In this document: piece after piece, positions 14,950-22,403 of the stretch | Layout: every line of letters begins with the position of its first letter | Numbering within the stretch: position 1 is the stretch's first letter | Assembly: GCF_002001175.1 (NCBI RefSeq) | Contig: NZ_MUNT01000001.1 | Coordinates: 1-64,000, forward strand | Direction: 5' to 3' | Source: Rhodanobacter sp. C03 | Lineage (GTDB): Bacteria > Pseudomonadota > Gammaproteobacteria > Xanthomonadales > Rhodanobacteraceae | Length of the DNA stretch: 64,000 bases | Position numbers and translations under genes: made by a program | Notes under the pieces: model-generated | What the model was told of the DNA's origin: nothing | Database searches by the model: none | Seen by the model: the letters and a program-made list of their open reading frames with translations, nothing else

Positions 14950-16413
14950 TTATTCACTGTCTTCGTTCCAGGTGCGGCCATCGCGCTCGATCAAGGCCAC
15001 TGCTGCGCTCGGTCCCCAGCTGCCAGCGGCGTACGGCCGCGGCGCTTCGCCACTGGCGGACCAGGCGGCCAGGATCGGGCCGGCCCAGCGCCATGCCGCT
15101 TCCACTTCGTCGCGGCGCATGAACAGGGTGGGATTGCCGCGTACCACGTCAAGCAGCAGGCGCTCGTACGCATCCGGTTGCTGCACGCCGAATGCCTCGG
15201 CGAAGCTCATGTCCAGCGGCACATGGCGCAGGCGCAGGCCGCCGGGGCCGGGATGCTTGATGGTCAGCCACAGCTTCACGCCCTCGTCCGGCTGCAGCCG
15301 CAGCACCAGCCGGTTCTGCTTCAGCGTGCCGGCATCGGCGTTGAAGATCGAATGCGGCACCGGCTTGAAGGTGACCACGATTTCCGACACCCGGCTCGGC
15401 AATCGCTTGCCGGTGCGCAGGTAGAACGGCACGCCGGCCCAGCGCCAGTTGGCGATTTCCGCCTTCAATGCGACGAAGGTTTCGGTATTGGACTTGGTGT
15501 TGCCCAGCTCGTCCGGATAACCCGGCACGCTGGCGCCCTCGGCCACGCCGGCGCGGTACTGGCCGCGCACGGTGAGCTGGGCGGCATTGCTGTCGTCAAT
15601 GGGTTTCAGCGAGTGCAGCACCTTCAGTTTCTCGTCGCGCACCGCATCCGGCGCCAGTGACGACGGCGGCTCCATCGCCACCATGCACAGCAGCTGCAGC
15701 ATGTGGTTCTGCACCATGTCGCGCAGCGCGCCGGCACGGTCGTAGTAGGCACCGCGATGACCGACGCCGAGCGTTTCGCCGACGGTGATCTGCACGTGGT
15801 CGATATGCCCGGCGTTCCACAGTGGCTCGAACAGCGCGTTGCCGAAGCGCAGCACCAGCAGGTTCTGCACCGTCTCCTTGCCGAGGTAGTGATCGATGCG
15901 GAAGGTCTGCGATTCGCTGAAGACCTTGCCGACCGCGTCGTTGATCTGGTTCGCGCTGTCGAGATCGCGGCCGATCGGCTTTTCCAGCACCACGCGCGAC
16001 TTGCCCTGGTTGAGTCCGTAATGACCGAGCCGGTTGCAGATGTCGACGAACAGTTCCGGTGAAGTCGAGAGATAGAACACGCGCACATGTTCCGGCTGCG
16101 CACCGATGAAAGTGGCGAAATCGTCCCAGCCCTCGTCCTTGCGCGCATCCAGCGGCCGGTAGAACACCTGCTGCAGGAACACATCGAGCTTTGCCGCGTC
16201 GCAGATGCTGACCAGCGCGTCACGCAACAGCACACGGTAACCGGCATCGTCCAGCGCCTCGCGGGCGATGCCGACAATCCGGCTGCTGGCGGGGAGCTGG
16301 CCGTCGAGAAAGCGATGGAACAGGGCCGGCAGCAGTTTGCGCACGGCGAGATCGCCGGTGCCGCCGAAGATCACCAGGTCGAACGGTTCGACCAATTGGG
16401 AAGAAGCAGTCAC
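14950..16413 (-). CDS. zwf: Glucose-6-phosphate 1-dehydrogenase
   Basis: This 487-residue enzyme oxidises glucose-6-phosphate with NAD(P)+. The N-terminal Rossmann motif is IFGGTGDLAVRKL (about 15-27), the substrate and catalytic segment is RIDHYLGKE (His175), and the family segment EKPIGRDL is at about 144-151. The start codon is GTG at 16413, with GAGG seven to eight bases ahead. It heads the leftward Entner-Doudoroff series zwf-pgl-edd-eda and is divergent from the nagQ gene across a 214-base gap, which probably holds both promoters. Confidence 0.95.
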   Translation of the reverse strand: MTASSQLVEPFDLVIFGGTGDLAVRKLLPALFHRFLDGQLPASSRIVGIAREALDDAGYRVLLRDALVSICDAAKLDVFLQQVFYRPLDARKDEGWDDFATFIGAQPEHVRVFYLSTSPELFVDICNRLGHYGLNQGKSRVVLEKPIGRDLDSANQINDAVGKVFSESQTFRIDHYLGKETVQNLLVLRFGNALFEPLWNAGHIDHVQITVGETLGVGHRGAYYDRAGALRDMVQNHMLQLLCMVAMEPPSSLAPDAVRDEKLKVLHSLKPIDDSNAAQLTVRGQYRAGVAEGASVPGYPDELGNTKSNTETFVALKAEIANWRWAGVPFYLRTGKRLPSRVSEIVVTFKPVPHSIFNADAGTLKQNRLVLRLQPDEGVKLWLTIKHPGPGGLRLRHVPLDMSFAEAFGVQQPDAYERLLLDVVRGNPTLFMRRDEVEAAWRWAGPILAAWSASGEAPRPYAAGSWGPSAAVALIERDGRTWNEDSE

Positions 16414-16627
16414 GCAGTCACCTCGACTCGATGCCGGATGGCGGGCAGAGGGCCTGACGGCGCGTCTTGCCCGGGGTGCGGACGATCGTACCAGTGAAAT
16501 ACCAGATCAGCTACCGCTATGCATACGAATTCATGAAAACGGGCTGTAACAACGAATGGCTTCGTGGATTGCCTGTTTACGATGATGGGCTTGCGGTTAG
16601 TGGTTTGCTATTGGTATCTTTGCTGGT
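16414..16627. promoter_or_regulatory. Divergent zwf / nagQ control region with TGGTAT direct repeats
   Basis: This 214-base gap has no gene. Near its right end TGGTATC (16612-16618) and TGGTATG (16624-16630) form a direct repeat twelve bases apart, the second overlapping the start codon of the GntR gene. Such words ahead of a GntR/UTRA gene may be its own operator. No Shine-Dalgarno is present before ATG 16628, so the transcript may be leaderless. Confidence 0.4.
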
Positions 16628-17380
16628 ATGGAAACCGCACTGGCCAACGAATACCGCCGGATCTGCCACGACCCGGCCACGCATCAGCCGCTGGCGTATC
16701 TGCGCCTGCGCCGGGCGATCCGCAACGTGGTCGAGCATCGCGACATCGAACCGGGCCAGGCGCTGCCCAGCGAACGCGACCTGTCGCAGGCACTGAAGCT
16801 GTCGCGGGTGACCGTGCGCAAGGCGATCGCCGGTCTGGTCGAGGAAGGCCTGCTGACCCAGCGGCATGGCGCCGGCACCTTCATCGCCGAACGCATCGTC
16901 AAGCCGATGTCGCGGTTGACCAGTTTCACCGAGGATCTGCGCGAGCGTGGCCTGTCGCCGCGTTCGGAATTCTTCGAGCGCGGCATCGGCGAAGTGACCC
17001 CGGAAGAATCGATGGCGCTGAACCTGTCGCCCGGTTCGCTGGTGGTGCGCCTGCATCGCGTGCGTTACGGCCAGGACGAACCGTTGGCGATCGAACGCAG
17101 CGTGGTACCGGCCAGCGTGCTGCCCGATCCGATGCTGGTGCGCGACTCGCTGTACGAGGCGCTGGAACATCTCAACTGCCGTCCGCGCCGTGCGCTGCAG
17201 CGCTTGCGCGCGGTGTCGCTGAATGCGCAACAGGCGCGCCTGCTGCACGTGGCGGCGGGCAGTGCGGGATTGAACATCGAACGGCGCAGCTTCCTGGACG
17301 ACGGCCGCGTGGTCGAGTTCACCTGTTCCTGGTATCGCGGCGACATCTACGACTTCGTCGCCGAACTGCAAACCGACTGA
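16628..17380 (+). CDS. nagQ: GntR/UTRA-family regulator of amino-sugar catabolism (NagQ-like)
   Basis: The 250-residue protein has an N-terminal winged HTH (about 20-85; QALPSERDLSQALKLSRVTV, then KAIAGLVEEGLLTQRHGAGT) and a C-terminal UTRA effector domain (about 105-245; LNLSPGSLVVRLHRVRYGQD, EALEHLNCRP). HutC-subfamily regulators of this kind sense phosphorylated sugars such as GlcNAc-6-P or GlcN-6-P. It is followed after seven bases by the deaminase gene and then nagA, as in Xanthomonas nagQ clusters. The name rests on gene order as well as domain type. Confidence 0.85.
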   Translation: METALANEYRRICHDPATHQPLAYLRLRRAIRNVVEHRDIEPGQALPSERDLSQALKLSRVTVRKAIAGLVEEGLLTQRHGAGTFIAERIVKPMSRLTSFTEDLRERGLSPRSEFFERGIGEVTPEESMALNLSPGSLVVRLHRVRYGQDEPLAIERSVVPASVLPDPMLVRDSLYEALEHLNCRPRRALQRLRAVSLNAQQARLLHVAAGSAGLNIERRSFLDDGRVVEFTCSWYRGDIYDFVAELQTD

Positions 17381-17387
17381 GGCCAGC

Positions 17388-18425
17388 TTGAACACACATG
17401 CCCGCGACACCCTGATGTACCGCGAAGCGCACGAGGCGGCCGACGTGGTCGCGCGCCAGTTCGTAGCCAACGACAGCGTGGTGACGGCGCTGGCGCAATC
17501 GCTGCGTGCGCATCCGCCGCGCTTCATCGTCACGTGCGCGCGTGGCAGTTCCGATCATGCCGCGGCGTATGCGAAATACGTCTTCGAGACCCAGCTGGGG
17601 ATCGTCACCGCCTCGGCCTCACCGTCGGTCACCTCGGTCTATGCGGCCGAGCAGCGCTGGCAAGGTGCGTTGTTCATCGCGATCTCGCAGTCGGGCAAGA
17701 GCCCCGACCTGGTGCGCAATGCCCAGGCGGCCAAAATTGCCGGCGCGCATGTGGTGGCCATGGTCAACGTGGAGGATTCGCCGCTGGCAGCGATTGCCGA
17801 TACGGTGATCCCGCTGCACGCCGGACCGGAACGCAGCGTGGCGGCGACCAAGAGTTACATCGCCGCGCTGGCTGCCGTGCTGCATCTGTGTGCGCGCTGG
17901 CGTGGCGATGACGAATTGGATGCCGCCTTGCGCGTGCTGCCCGATGCCTTGCGCGCAGGTTGGGATGCCGACTGGTCGGCGTTGAGCGAAGGCCTGGTCG
18001 ACGCGCATAACCTGTTCGTGGTCGGTCGCGGCTTCGGTTTCGGCATCGCACAGGAAGCCGCACTGAAGTTCAAGGAAACCTGCGGCCTGCACGCCGAGGC
18101 GTTCAGCGCGGCCGAAGTGAAACACGGCCCGATGGCCCTGGTCGGTCCGCACTTTCCGGTGCTGTGCTTCGCGCAGGACGACGACACGCTGGACAGCACG
18201 CTGGCGGTGGCGCGCGAATTCCGCGGCCGTGGTGCGCAGGTCTTCGTGGCTGCGCCCGGCCTGGACGGAGCGGGTGCGCTGCCGGTGATCGGCGGGCTGC
18301 CGGCGCTGTGCACGCCATTGCTGATCATCCAGAGCTTCTATCGCGCGGTGAGCGAACTGGCCTTGCGCCGCGGCTTCAATCCCGACGTACCGCCACATCT
18401 CAACAAGGTGACCGAAACGGTCTGA
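17388..18425 (+). CDS. nagB-II: SIS-domain glucosamine-6-phosphate deaminase (NagB-II)
   Basis: The 345-residue protein holds two SIS domains and lacks the glutaminase half of GlmS. Key segments are ARGSSDHAA (about 50-58), AISQSGKSPDLV (phosphosugar site), ERSVAATKSYIAAL, RGFGFGIAQEAALKFKETCG and EAFSAAEVKHGP. These define the AgaS/NagB-II group that converts GlcN-6-P to fructose-6-P and ammonia. The TTG at 17388, with GAGG just ahead, is the likely start; an ATG nine codons later (17415) is the alternative. It is translationally close to nagQ and followed by nagA. Confidence 0.9.
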   Translation: MNTHARDTLMYREAHEAADVVARQFVANDSVVTALAQSLRAHPPRFIVTCARGSSDHAAAYAKYVFETQLGIVTASASPSVTSVYAAEQRWQGALFIAISQSGKSPDLVRNAQAAKIAGAHVVAMVNVEDSPLAAIADTVIPLHAGPERSVAATKSYIAALAAVLHLCARWRGDDELDAALRVLPDALRAGWDADWSALSEGLVDAHNLFVVGRGFGFGIAQEAALKFKETCGLHAEAFSAAEVKHGPMALVGPHFPVLCFAQDDDTLDSTLAVAREFRGRGAQVFVAAPGLDGAGALPVIGGLPALCTPLLIIQSFYRAVSELALRRGFNPDVPPHLNKVTETV

Positions 18426-18431
18426 AACCCG

Positions 18432-18520
18432 TGTAGGAGCGCCTGTAGGAGCGACTTCAGTCGCGATGCTTTTCCCGCATCTGGCCTACAAAGAGCATCG
18501 CGACTGAAGTCGCTCCTACA
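18432..18520. repeat. GTAG-type REP palindrome, copy 4, with partly doubled left arm
   Basis: The left side reads TGTAGGAGCGCC immediately followed by a full TGTAGGAGCGACTTCAGTCG arm; the right arm is CGACTGAAGTCGCTCCTACA. It lies between nagB-II and nagA. Confidence 0.9.
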
Positions 18521-18546
18521 ATTCTTCGCGCATCGCGGAATTCGCC

Positions 18547-19683
18547 ATGACTCTTGCCCTCGTCAACGCTCGTGTACTCACCCCCGGTGGCTGGCGCAAC
18601 AACATCGCCGTCTTGCTCGACGGCGATCGCATCGTCGACCTGTTGCCACCGGCCGATTTGCGCGTGCGCCATGCGCAGCAGCACGACCTGCAGGGTGCGA
18701 TGCTGTTGCCGGGCTTCATCGACACGCAGGTGAATGGCGGTGGCGGCGTGCTGTTCAACGACGCGCCAACGGTGGAGACGATCCGCCGCATCGGTGCGGC
18801 GCACCGGCGCTACGGTACGACCGGTTTCCTGCCGACCCTGGTCAGCGACAGCGTGGATGTGATGCGCGCCGCACTCGCCGCGGTGGAGCAGGCGCTGGCC
18901 GAAGGCGTGCCGGGTGTACTCGGCATCCATCTGGAAGGGCCGTATCTGGCGCCGGCACGCAAGGGTGTGCACGACCCAAAATTTTTCCACACGCCCGGCA
19001 GCGAGGAACTGGCGCTGCTGTGCGCGCCGCATCGCGGCGTGCGCCTGCTCACGCTGGCGCCCGAGCGGGTGCCGTTGGCCAGCATCGGCGCACTGGCTGC
19101 GGCCGGGGTGATCGTCTGCGCGGGTCATACCGCGGCCGACTACGCGACCACGCAGGCTGCACTCGACGGCGGCGTGCGCGGCTTCACCCACCTGTTCAAC
19201 GCGATGACGCCGTTTGGCAGCCGCGAACCGGGCGTGGTCGGTGCGGCGCTGGAAGATATCGACAGTTGGTGCGGCTTGATCGTCGACGGTCATCACGTAC
19301 ATCCGGCCAGCCTGCGCGTGGCGATCGCCGCGAAAGCCCGCGGCAAGATGCTGTTGGTCACCGACGCGATGCCGCCGGTGGGTGCGGAGCATCCTGATTT
19401 CGTGCTCAACGGCGAAACCATCACCGCGAAGGACGGCATCTGCCAGACCGCGCAAGGTGTGCTGGCCGGCTCCGCGCTGGACATGGCCGGCGCGGTGCGC
19501 AATGCCGTGGAGATGCTCGGTCTGCCGCTGGACGAGGCGGTGCGCATGGCCAGCACCTATCCCGCCGAGTTCCTCGGCCTCGGCGCCAGCCACGGCCGCA
19601 TCGCCGCCGGCTATCAGGCTGATCTGGTGGTGTTGGATGATGGCTATCAGGTGCAGCAGAGCTGGATCGGCGGGGTGGCCTGA
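18547..19683 (+). CDS. nagA: N-acetylglucosamine-6-phosphate deacetylase
   Basis: The 378-residue amidohydrolase removes acetate from GlcNAc-6-P to give GlcN-6-P. Family motifs are LPGFIDTQVNGGGG near residue 55, LGIHLEGPYLAPARKGVHDP with the metal-binding Glu, CAGHTAADY and GFTHLFNAMTPF (metal-binding His residues), IVDGHHVHP, and LVTDAMPPVG with the catalytic Asp. The length fits NagA. Together with the SIS deaminase and GntR gene it forms an amino-sugar catabolism operon, separated from nagB-II by a REP palindrome. Confidence 0.95.
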   Translation: MTLALVNARVLTPGGWRNNIAVLLDGDRIVDLLPPADLRVRHAQQHDLQGAMLLPGFIDTQVNGGGGVLFNDAPTVETIRRIGAAHRRYGTTGFLPTLVSDSVDVMRAALAAVEQALAEGVPGVLGIHLEGPYLAPARKGVHDPKFFHTPGSEELALLCAPHRGVRLLTLAPERVPLASIGALAAAGVIVCAGHTAADYATTQAALDGGVRGFTHLFNAMTPFGSREPGVVGAALEDIDSWCGLIVDGHHVHPASLRVAIAAKARGKMLLVTDAMPPVGAEHPDFVLNGETITAKDGICQTAQGVLAGSALDMAGAVRNAVEMLGLPLDEAVRMASTYPAEFLGLGASHGRIAAGYQADLVVLDDGYQVQQSWIGGVA

Positions 19684-19699
19684 TCCACCCGCGGGCGTG

Positions 19700-19772
19700 T
19701 GTAGGAGCGACTTCAGTCGCGATGCTTTTCCGCACACACCGCCAAGAGCATCGCGACTGAAGTCGCTCCTAC
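19700..19772. repeat. GTAG-type REP palindrome, copy 5
   Basis: Arms TGTAGGAGCGACTTCAGTCG and CGACTGAAGTCGCTCCTACA lie just downstream of nagA, about 60 bases before the cobalamin riboswitch. Confidence 0.9.
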
Positions 19773-19829
19773 AGTCGCTCGACGAGGCCATTTCGATAGC
19801 GCGCATTGCCCAAATAGCCGTCCGAAGCT

Positions 19830-20060
19830 AAAGTGTGCCGGTTCAGGTGTCCCGCGGGCGTCATGCCCAAGGGATGAAACGGGAAGCCGGTGCGTGGTGT
19901 TCGACAACACTGCAAGGCCGGCGCTGCCCCCGCAACGGTAAGCGAGATTCACGAACGGCGGATGCCACTGTGCTTGAGCACGGGAAGGCGCCGTTCGGGA
20001 CATGCGGATCACCGCACGTCACTCGCGAGCCCGGAGACCGGCCGGAACGATTCCTGGTGG
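19830..20060 (+). ncRNA. Cobalamin (adenosylcobalamin-type) riboswitch ahead of btuB
   Basis: The leader has the sequence marks of the class: GCCGGTTCAGGTGTCCCG near 19837, GGGAAGCCGGTGCG, CTGCCCCCGCAACGGTAAGC around 19924-19945, and the B12 box GAGCCCGGAGACCGGCC at about 20027-20043. This order matches cobalamin riboswitches, which bind B12 and shut off downstream genes. A TonB-dependent receptor of the BtuB kind follows, as expected. Ends are approximate. Confidence 0.93.
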
Positions 20061-20068
20061 CTCGCGGT

Positions 20069-20125
20069 GGGCGAGGCCGAACCACGTGCGTGGCGTTTCG
20101 GCCTGCCCGTTGTTCCGTCTTTTCC
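20069..20125 (+). terminator. Riboswitch expression platform: intrinsic terminator-like hairpin
   Basis: GGGCGAGGCCGAA (20069-20081) pairs with TTTCGGCCTGCCC (20096-20108) with one bulged mismatch, followed by GTTGTTCCGTCTTTT. A hairpin with a T-rich tail directly behind the B12 box fits a terminator formed when cobalamin is bound. Confidence 0.6.
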
Positions 20126-20187
20126 GCACCCGCTGCCAGCTCAATGAACTCATGAGCCGTGCGCGGGTGCGCGGCCGAGGAACGACC

Positions 20188-22107
20188 TTGAAGAAGACCT
20201 TGCTGGCAGCGGCACTCCTGAGCTGCACGATGGCTGCCCATGCAGCCGATCAGAACGACACGACGGCACTGGATCCGGTGATCGTCACCGCCACGCGCAC
20301 CGCGATCACTGTCGACGATGCGCTGTCGTCGGTCACCGTGATCACTCGCGCCGACATCGAACGGTTGCAGCCGGTGTCAGTGATCGACCTGCTGACCGGC
20401 CTGCCGGGCGTGAGCTTCACCCAGAGCGGCGGCCTCGGCCAGCAGAGCTCGTTGTTCCTGCGCGGTACCAATTCCACCCATACGCTGGTGCTGATCGACG
20501 GCGTGCGGATCGGTTCGGTGACCGCGGGACTTGCCTCGCTGGAGCAGATCCCGGTGGAGCAGATCGAGCGCATCGAGATCGTGCGCGGCCCGCGTTCGAG
20601 CCTGTACGGCGCCGATGCGATCGGCGGCGTGATCCAGATCTTCACCCGGCATGGCCAGGCTGACGGCGGCATCACGCCGTCGCTGAGCATGACCGCCGGC
20701 AGCAATGGCCTGTTCGGCAGCGAGGCCGGTCTGTCCGGCGGCGATGCGCACGCCTGGTACAACCTCAGCCTGGGCGGTGAATACACCAGCGGCTTCCCCG
20801 GCTGCAAGTTCGGCGCGGCGGAAGCCAACGGCGGCAACGGTGCCGGCTGCTTCGTCGACGATCTGCGCGATGACGCCTACCGCAACTGGAACGGTTCGGC
20901 CAACGCCGGCTACCGCTGGGACAACGGCACCGAGCTGGCCTTCACCTGGCTGCGCAGCAAGAACGACGTGGAATATGCCGGTAGCCCGTACGGCGGCAAC
21001 GACGCCGTCAACGAGCAGCGCGTGGCGGGCGTGCGGTTGAGCTTCTCGCCGCTGGAGGCATGGAAGGTCACGCTGAATGCGGGGCAGAGCAAGGACCTCG
21101 CCACCACCTATTACCAGGGCACCTATTACGGCACCTACTACCCGTTCGCGCAGACCGGTTTTTACAACTCGCGGCGCAACCAGTACTCGTGGCAGAACGA
21201 CATTGCGCTCGCCTCGAACCAGCTGCTGACGGTCGGCGTGGACTACCAGCAGGAGCATGTCGACAGCAGCACCGGCTACCTGGCCGACAACCGCAACGAC
21301 ACCGGCACCTATGTGCAGTATCAGGGCACGTTCGGCCGCAGCGAATTGCAGGCGTCCGCGCGGCATGACGACAGCTCGCAGTACGGTGGCCACGATACCG
21401 GCGCGCTGGCCTGGGGCTACAACTTCGATCACGACCTGCGCCTGATGGCCAGCTACGGCACGGCGTTCCATGCGCCGACCTTCAACGACCTGTACTACCC
21501 GCCGTTTTTCGGCACGCCGTCGGCCAACCCCGATCTCAAGCCGGAGAAGTCGCGCAGCGGCGAGCTGGGCCTGAATCAGAAACTCGGCATCTGGAACTGG
21601 GCCTTGAATGCCTACCAGACCGACATCGACGACCTGATTCTGCTCGACCCCAACCAGAACTACGTGCCGTTCAACGTCAGCAAGGCGCGCATCCGCGGCC
21701 TGGAAGGCCAGCTCGGCGCGAACCTGGATGGCTGGCAGGTACAGGGTTATCTGACCCTGCAGCAGCCGAAGGACGACGGCGGCGCTGCCGATGCCAACAG
21801 CGGCAACCTGTTGCCGCGTCGTCCGGAGCGCACTGCGCGTATCGACATCGACCGTCGCTTCGGCGACTTCGGCGTCGGCACCACCTGGTACGCCGCCGGC
21901 AAGAGTTACGACGATGCCGCCAACCAGCACCGCCTCGGCGGCTACAGCACGCTGGCGCTGCGTGCCAGCTGGCACTTCACCGCGGACTGGCAGGTCGAGG
22001 CGAAGCTGGCCAATGCGTTCGATCACGAGTACGAGACCGTGTACTACTTCAACCAGCCCGGGCGTACCTGGTATCTGACCCTGCGTTACAGCCCGGCAAC
22101 GCGCTGA
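20188..22107 (+). CDS. btuB: TonB-dependent vitamin B12 receptor
   Basis: The product is 639 residues from a TTG start at 20188, chosen because GAGGA lies seven bases upstream and the signal peptide then begins KKTLLAAALLSCTMAAHA. An ATG at 20152 would add a basic stretch ahead of it. A TonB box (DPVIVTAT), a plug domain (LPGVSFTQSGG, then RGTNSTHTLVLIDGVRIGS) and a beta-barrel ending in YLTLRYSPATR are visible. It imports cobalamin across the outer membrane. The riboswitch at 19830-20060 gives direct support. No other B12 genes follow; an RND pump does. Confidence 0.92.
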   Translation: MKKTLLAAALLSCTMAAHAADQNDTTALDPVIVTATRTAITVDDALSSVTVITRADIERLQPVSVIDLLTGLPGVSFTQSGGLGQQSSLFLRGTNSTHTLVLIDGVRIGSVTAGLASLEQIPVEQIERIEIVRGPRSSLYGADAIGGVIQIFTRHGQADGGITPSLSMTAGSNGLFGSEAGLSGGDAHAWYNLSLGGEYTSGFPGCKFGAAEANGGNGAGCFVDDLRDDAYRNWNGSANAGYRWDNGTELAFTWLRSKNDVEYAGSPYGGNDAVNEQRVAGVRLSFSPLEAWKVTLNAGQSKDLATTYYQGTYYGTYYPFAQTGFYNSRRNQYSWQNDIALASNQLLTVGVDYQQEHVDSSTGYLADNRNDTGTYVQYQGTFGRSELQASARHDDSSQYGGHDTGALAWGYNFDHDLRLMASYGTAFHAPTFNDLYYPPFFGTPSANPDLKPEKSRSGELGLNQKLGIWNWALNAYQTDIDDLILLDPNQNYVPFNVSKARIRGLEGQLGANLDGWQVQGYLTLQQPKDDGGAADANSGNLLPRRPERTARIDIDRRFGDFGVGTTWYAAGKSYDDAANQHRLGGYSTLALRASWHFTADWQVEAKLANAFDHEYETVYYFNQPGRTWYLTLRYSPATR

Positions 22108-22128
22108 GGTTCCATACCATTGCGGGAA

Positions 22129-22203
22129 TGTAGGAGCGGCTTCAGCCGCGATGCTTTTCGGCACATGCGGCCAAGAGCATCGCGGCTGAAGGCGCTCCTA
22201 CAC
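22129..22203. repeat. GTAG-type REP palindrome, copy 6
   Basis: Arms TGTAGGAGCGGCTTCAGCCG and CGGCTGAAGGCGCTCCTACA (one change) lie 20 bases after btuB. The remaining bases to 22403 hold a short CCCTGCC/GGCAGGG hairpin without T-tract and the duplicated leader described at 22253. Confidence 0.88.
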
Positions 22204-22252
22204 AAGATCGCACCGTTATGGTTCCTGCGAGCCCCCTGCCTTCCGGCAGGGT

Positions 22253-22403
22253 GTGGACTTCAGGCACATACACTGTGGCGCGATTGCAGGCATAAAGCCG
22301 GCATGATCGAGCTACCATTCCGCGCTGTCGCCAGCAGGCTGTACCCGGCACGACGATTCGTCGGCCACAACTCGCCGTTACGCTGGCGCGCCACGGAAGC
22401 GCC
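22253..22403 (+). promoter_or_regulatory. Leader of RND pump 1, duplicated ahead of RND pump 2
   Basis: GTGGACTTCAGGCACATAC (22253-22271) recurs exactly at 25597-25615. Both copies are followed by GGCATAAAGYCGGCATGATCG, by a similar spacer, and by GGAAGCGCC before the ATG. The leader was therefore duplicated along with the gene, and its conservation suggests a promoter or operator. GGCATAAAG could contain a -10. Confidence 0.5.

Noticed and set aside
20377..22164. 595-codon minus-strand frame opposite btuB
   Set aside because: Shadow of the receptor gene; it starts inside a REP palindrome and lacks motifs.
11279..22203. Recurring GTAGGAGC palindromes as a CRISPR array
   Set aside because: The copies are dispersed by kilobases, each is a single inverted pair, and there are no regular spacers or cas genes.
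22234..22251. CCCTGCC/GGCAGGG hairpin as a terminator of btuB
   Set aside because: The stem is perfect but no T-run follows on either strand, so intrinsic termination is unlikely.
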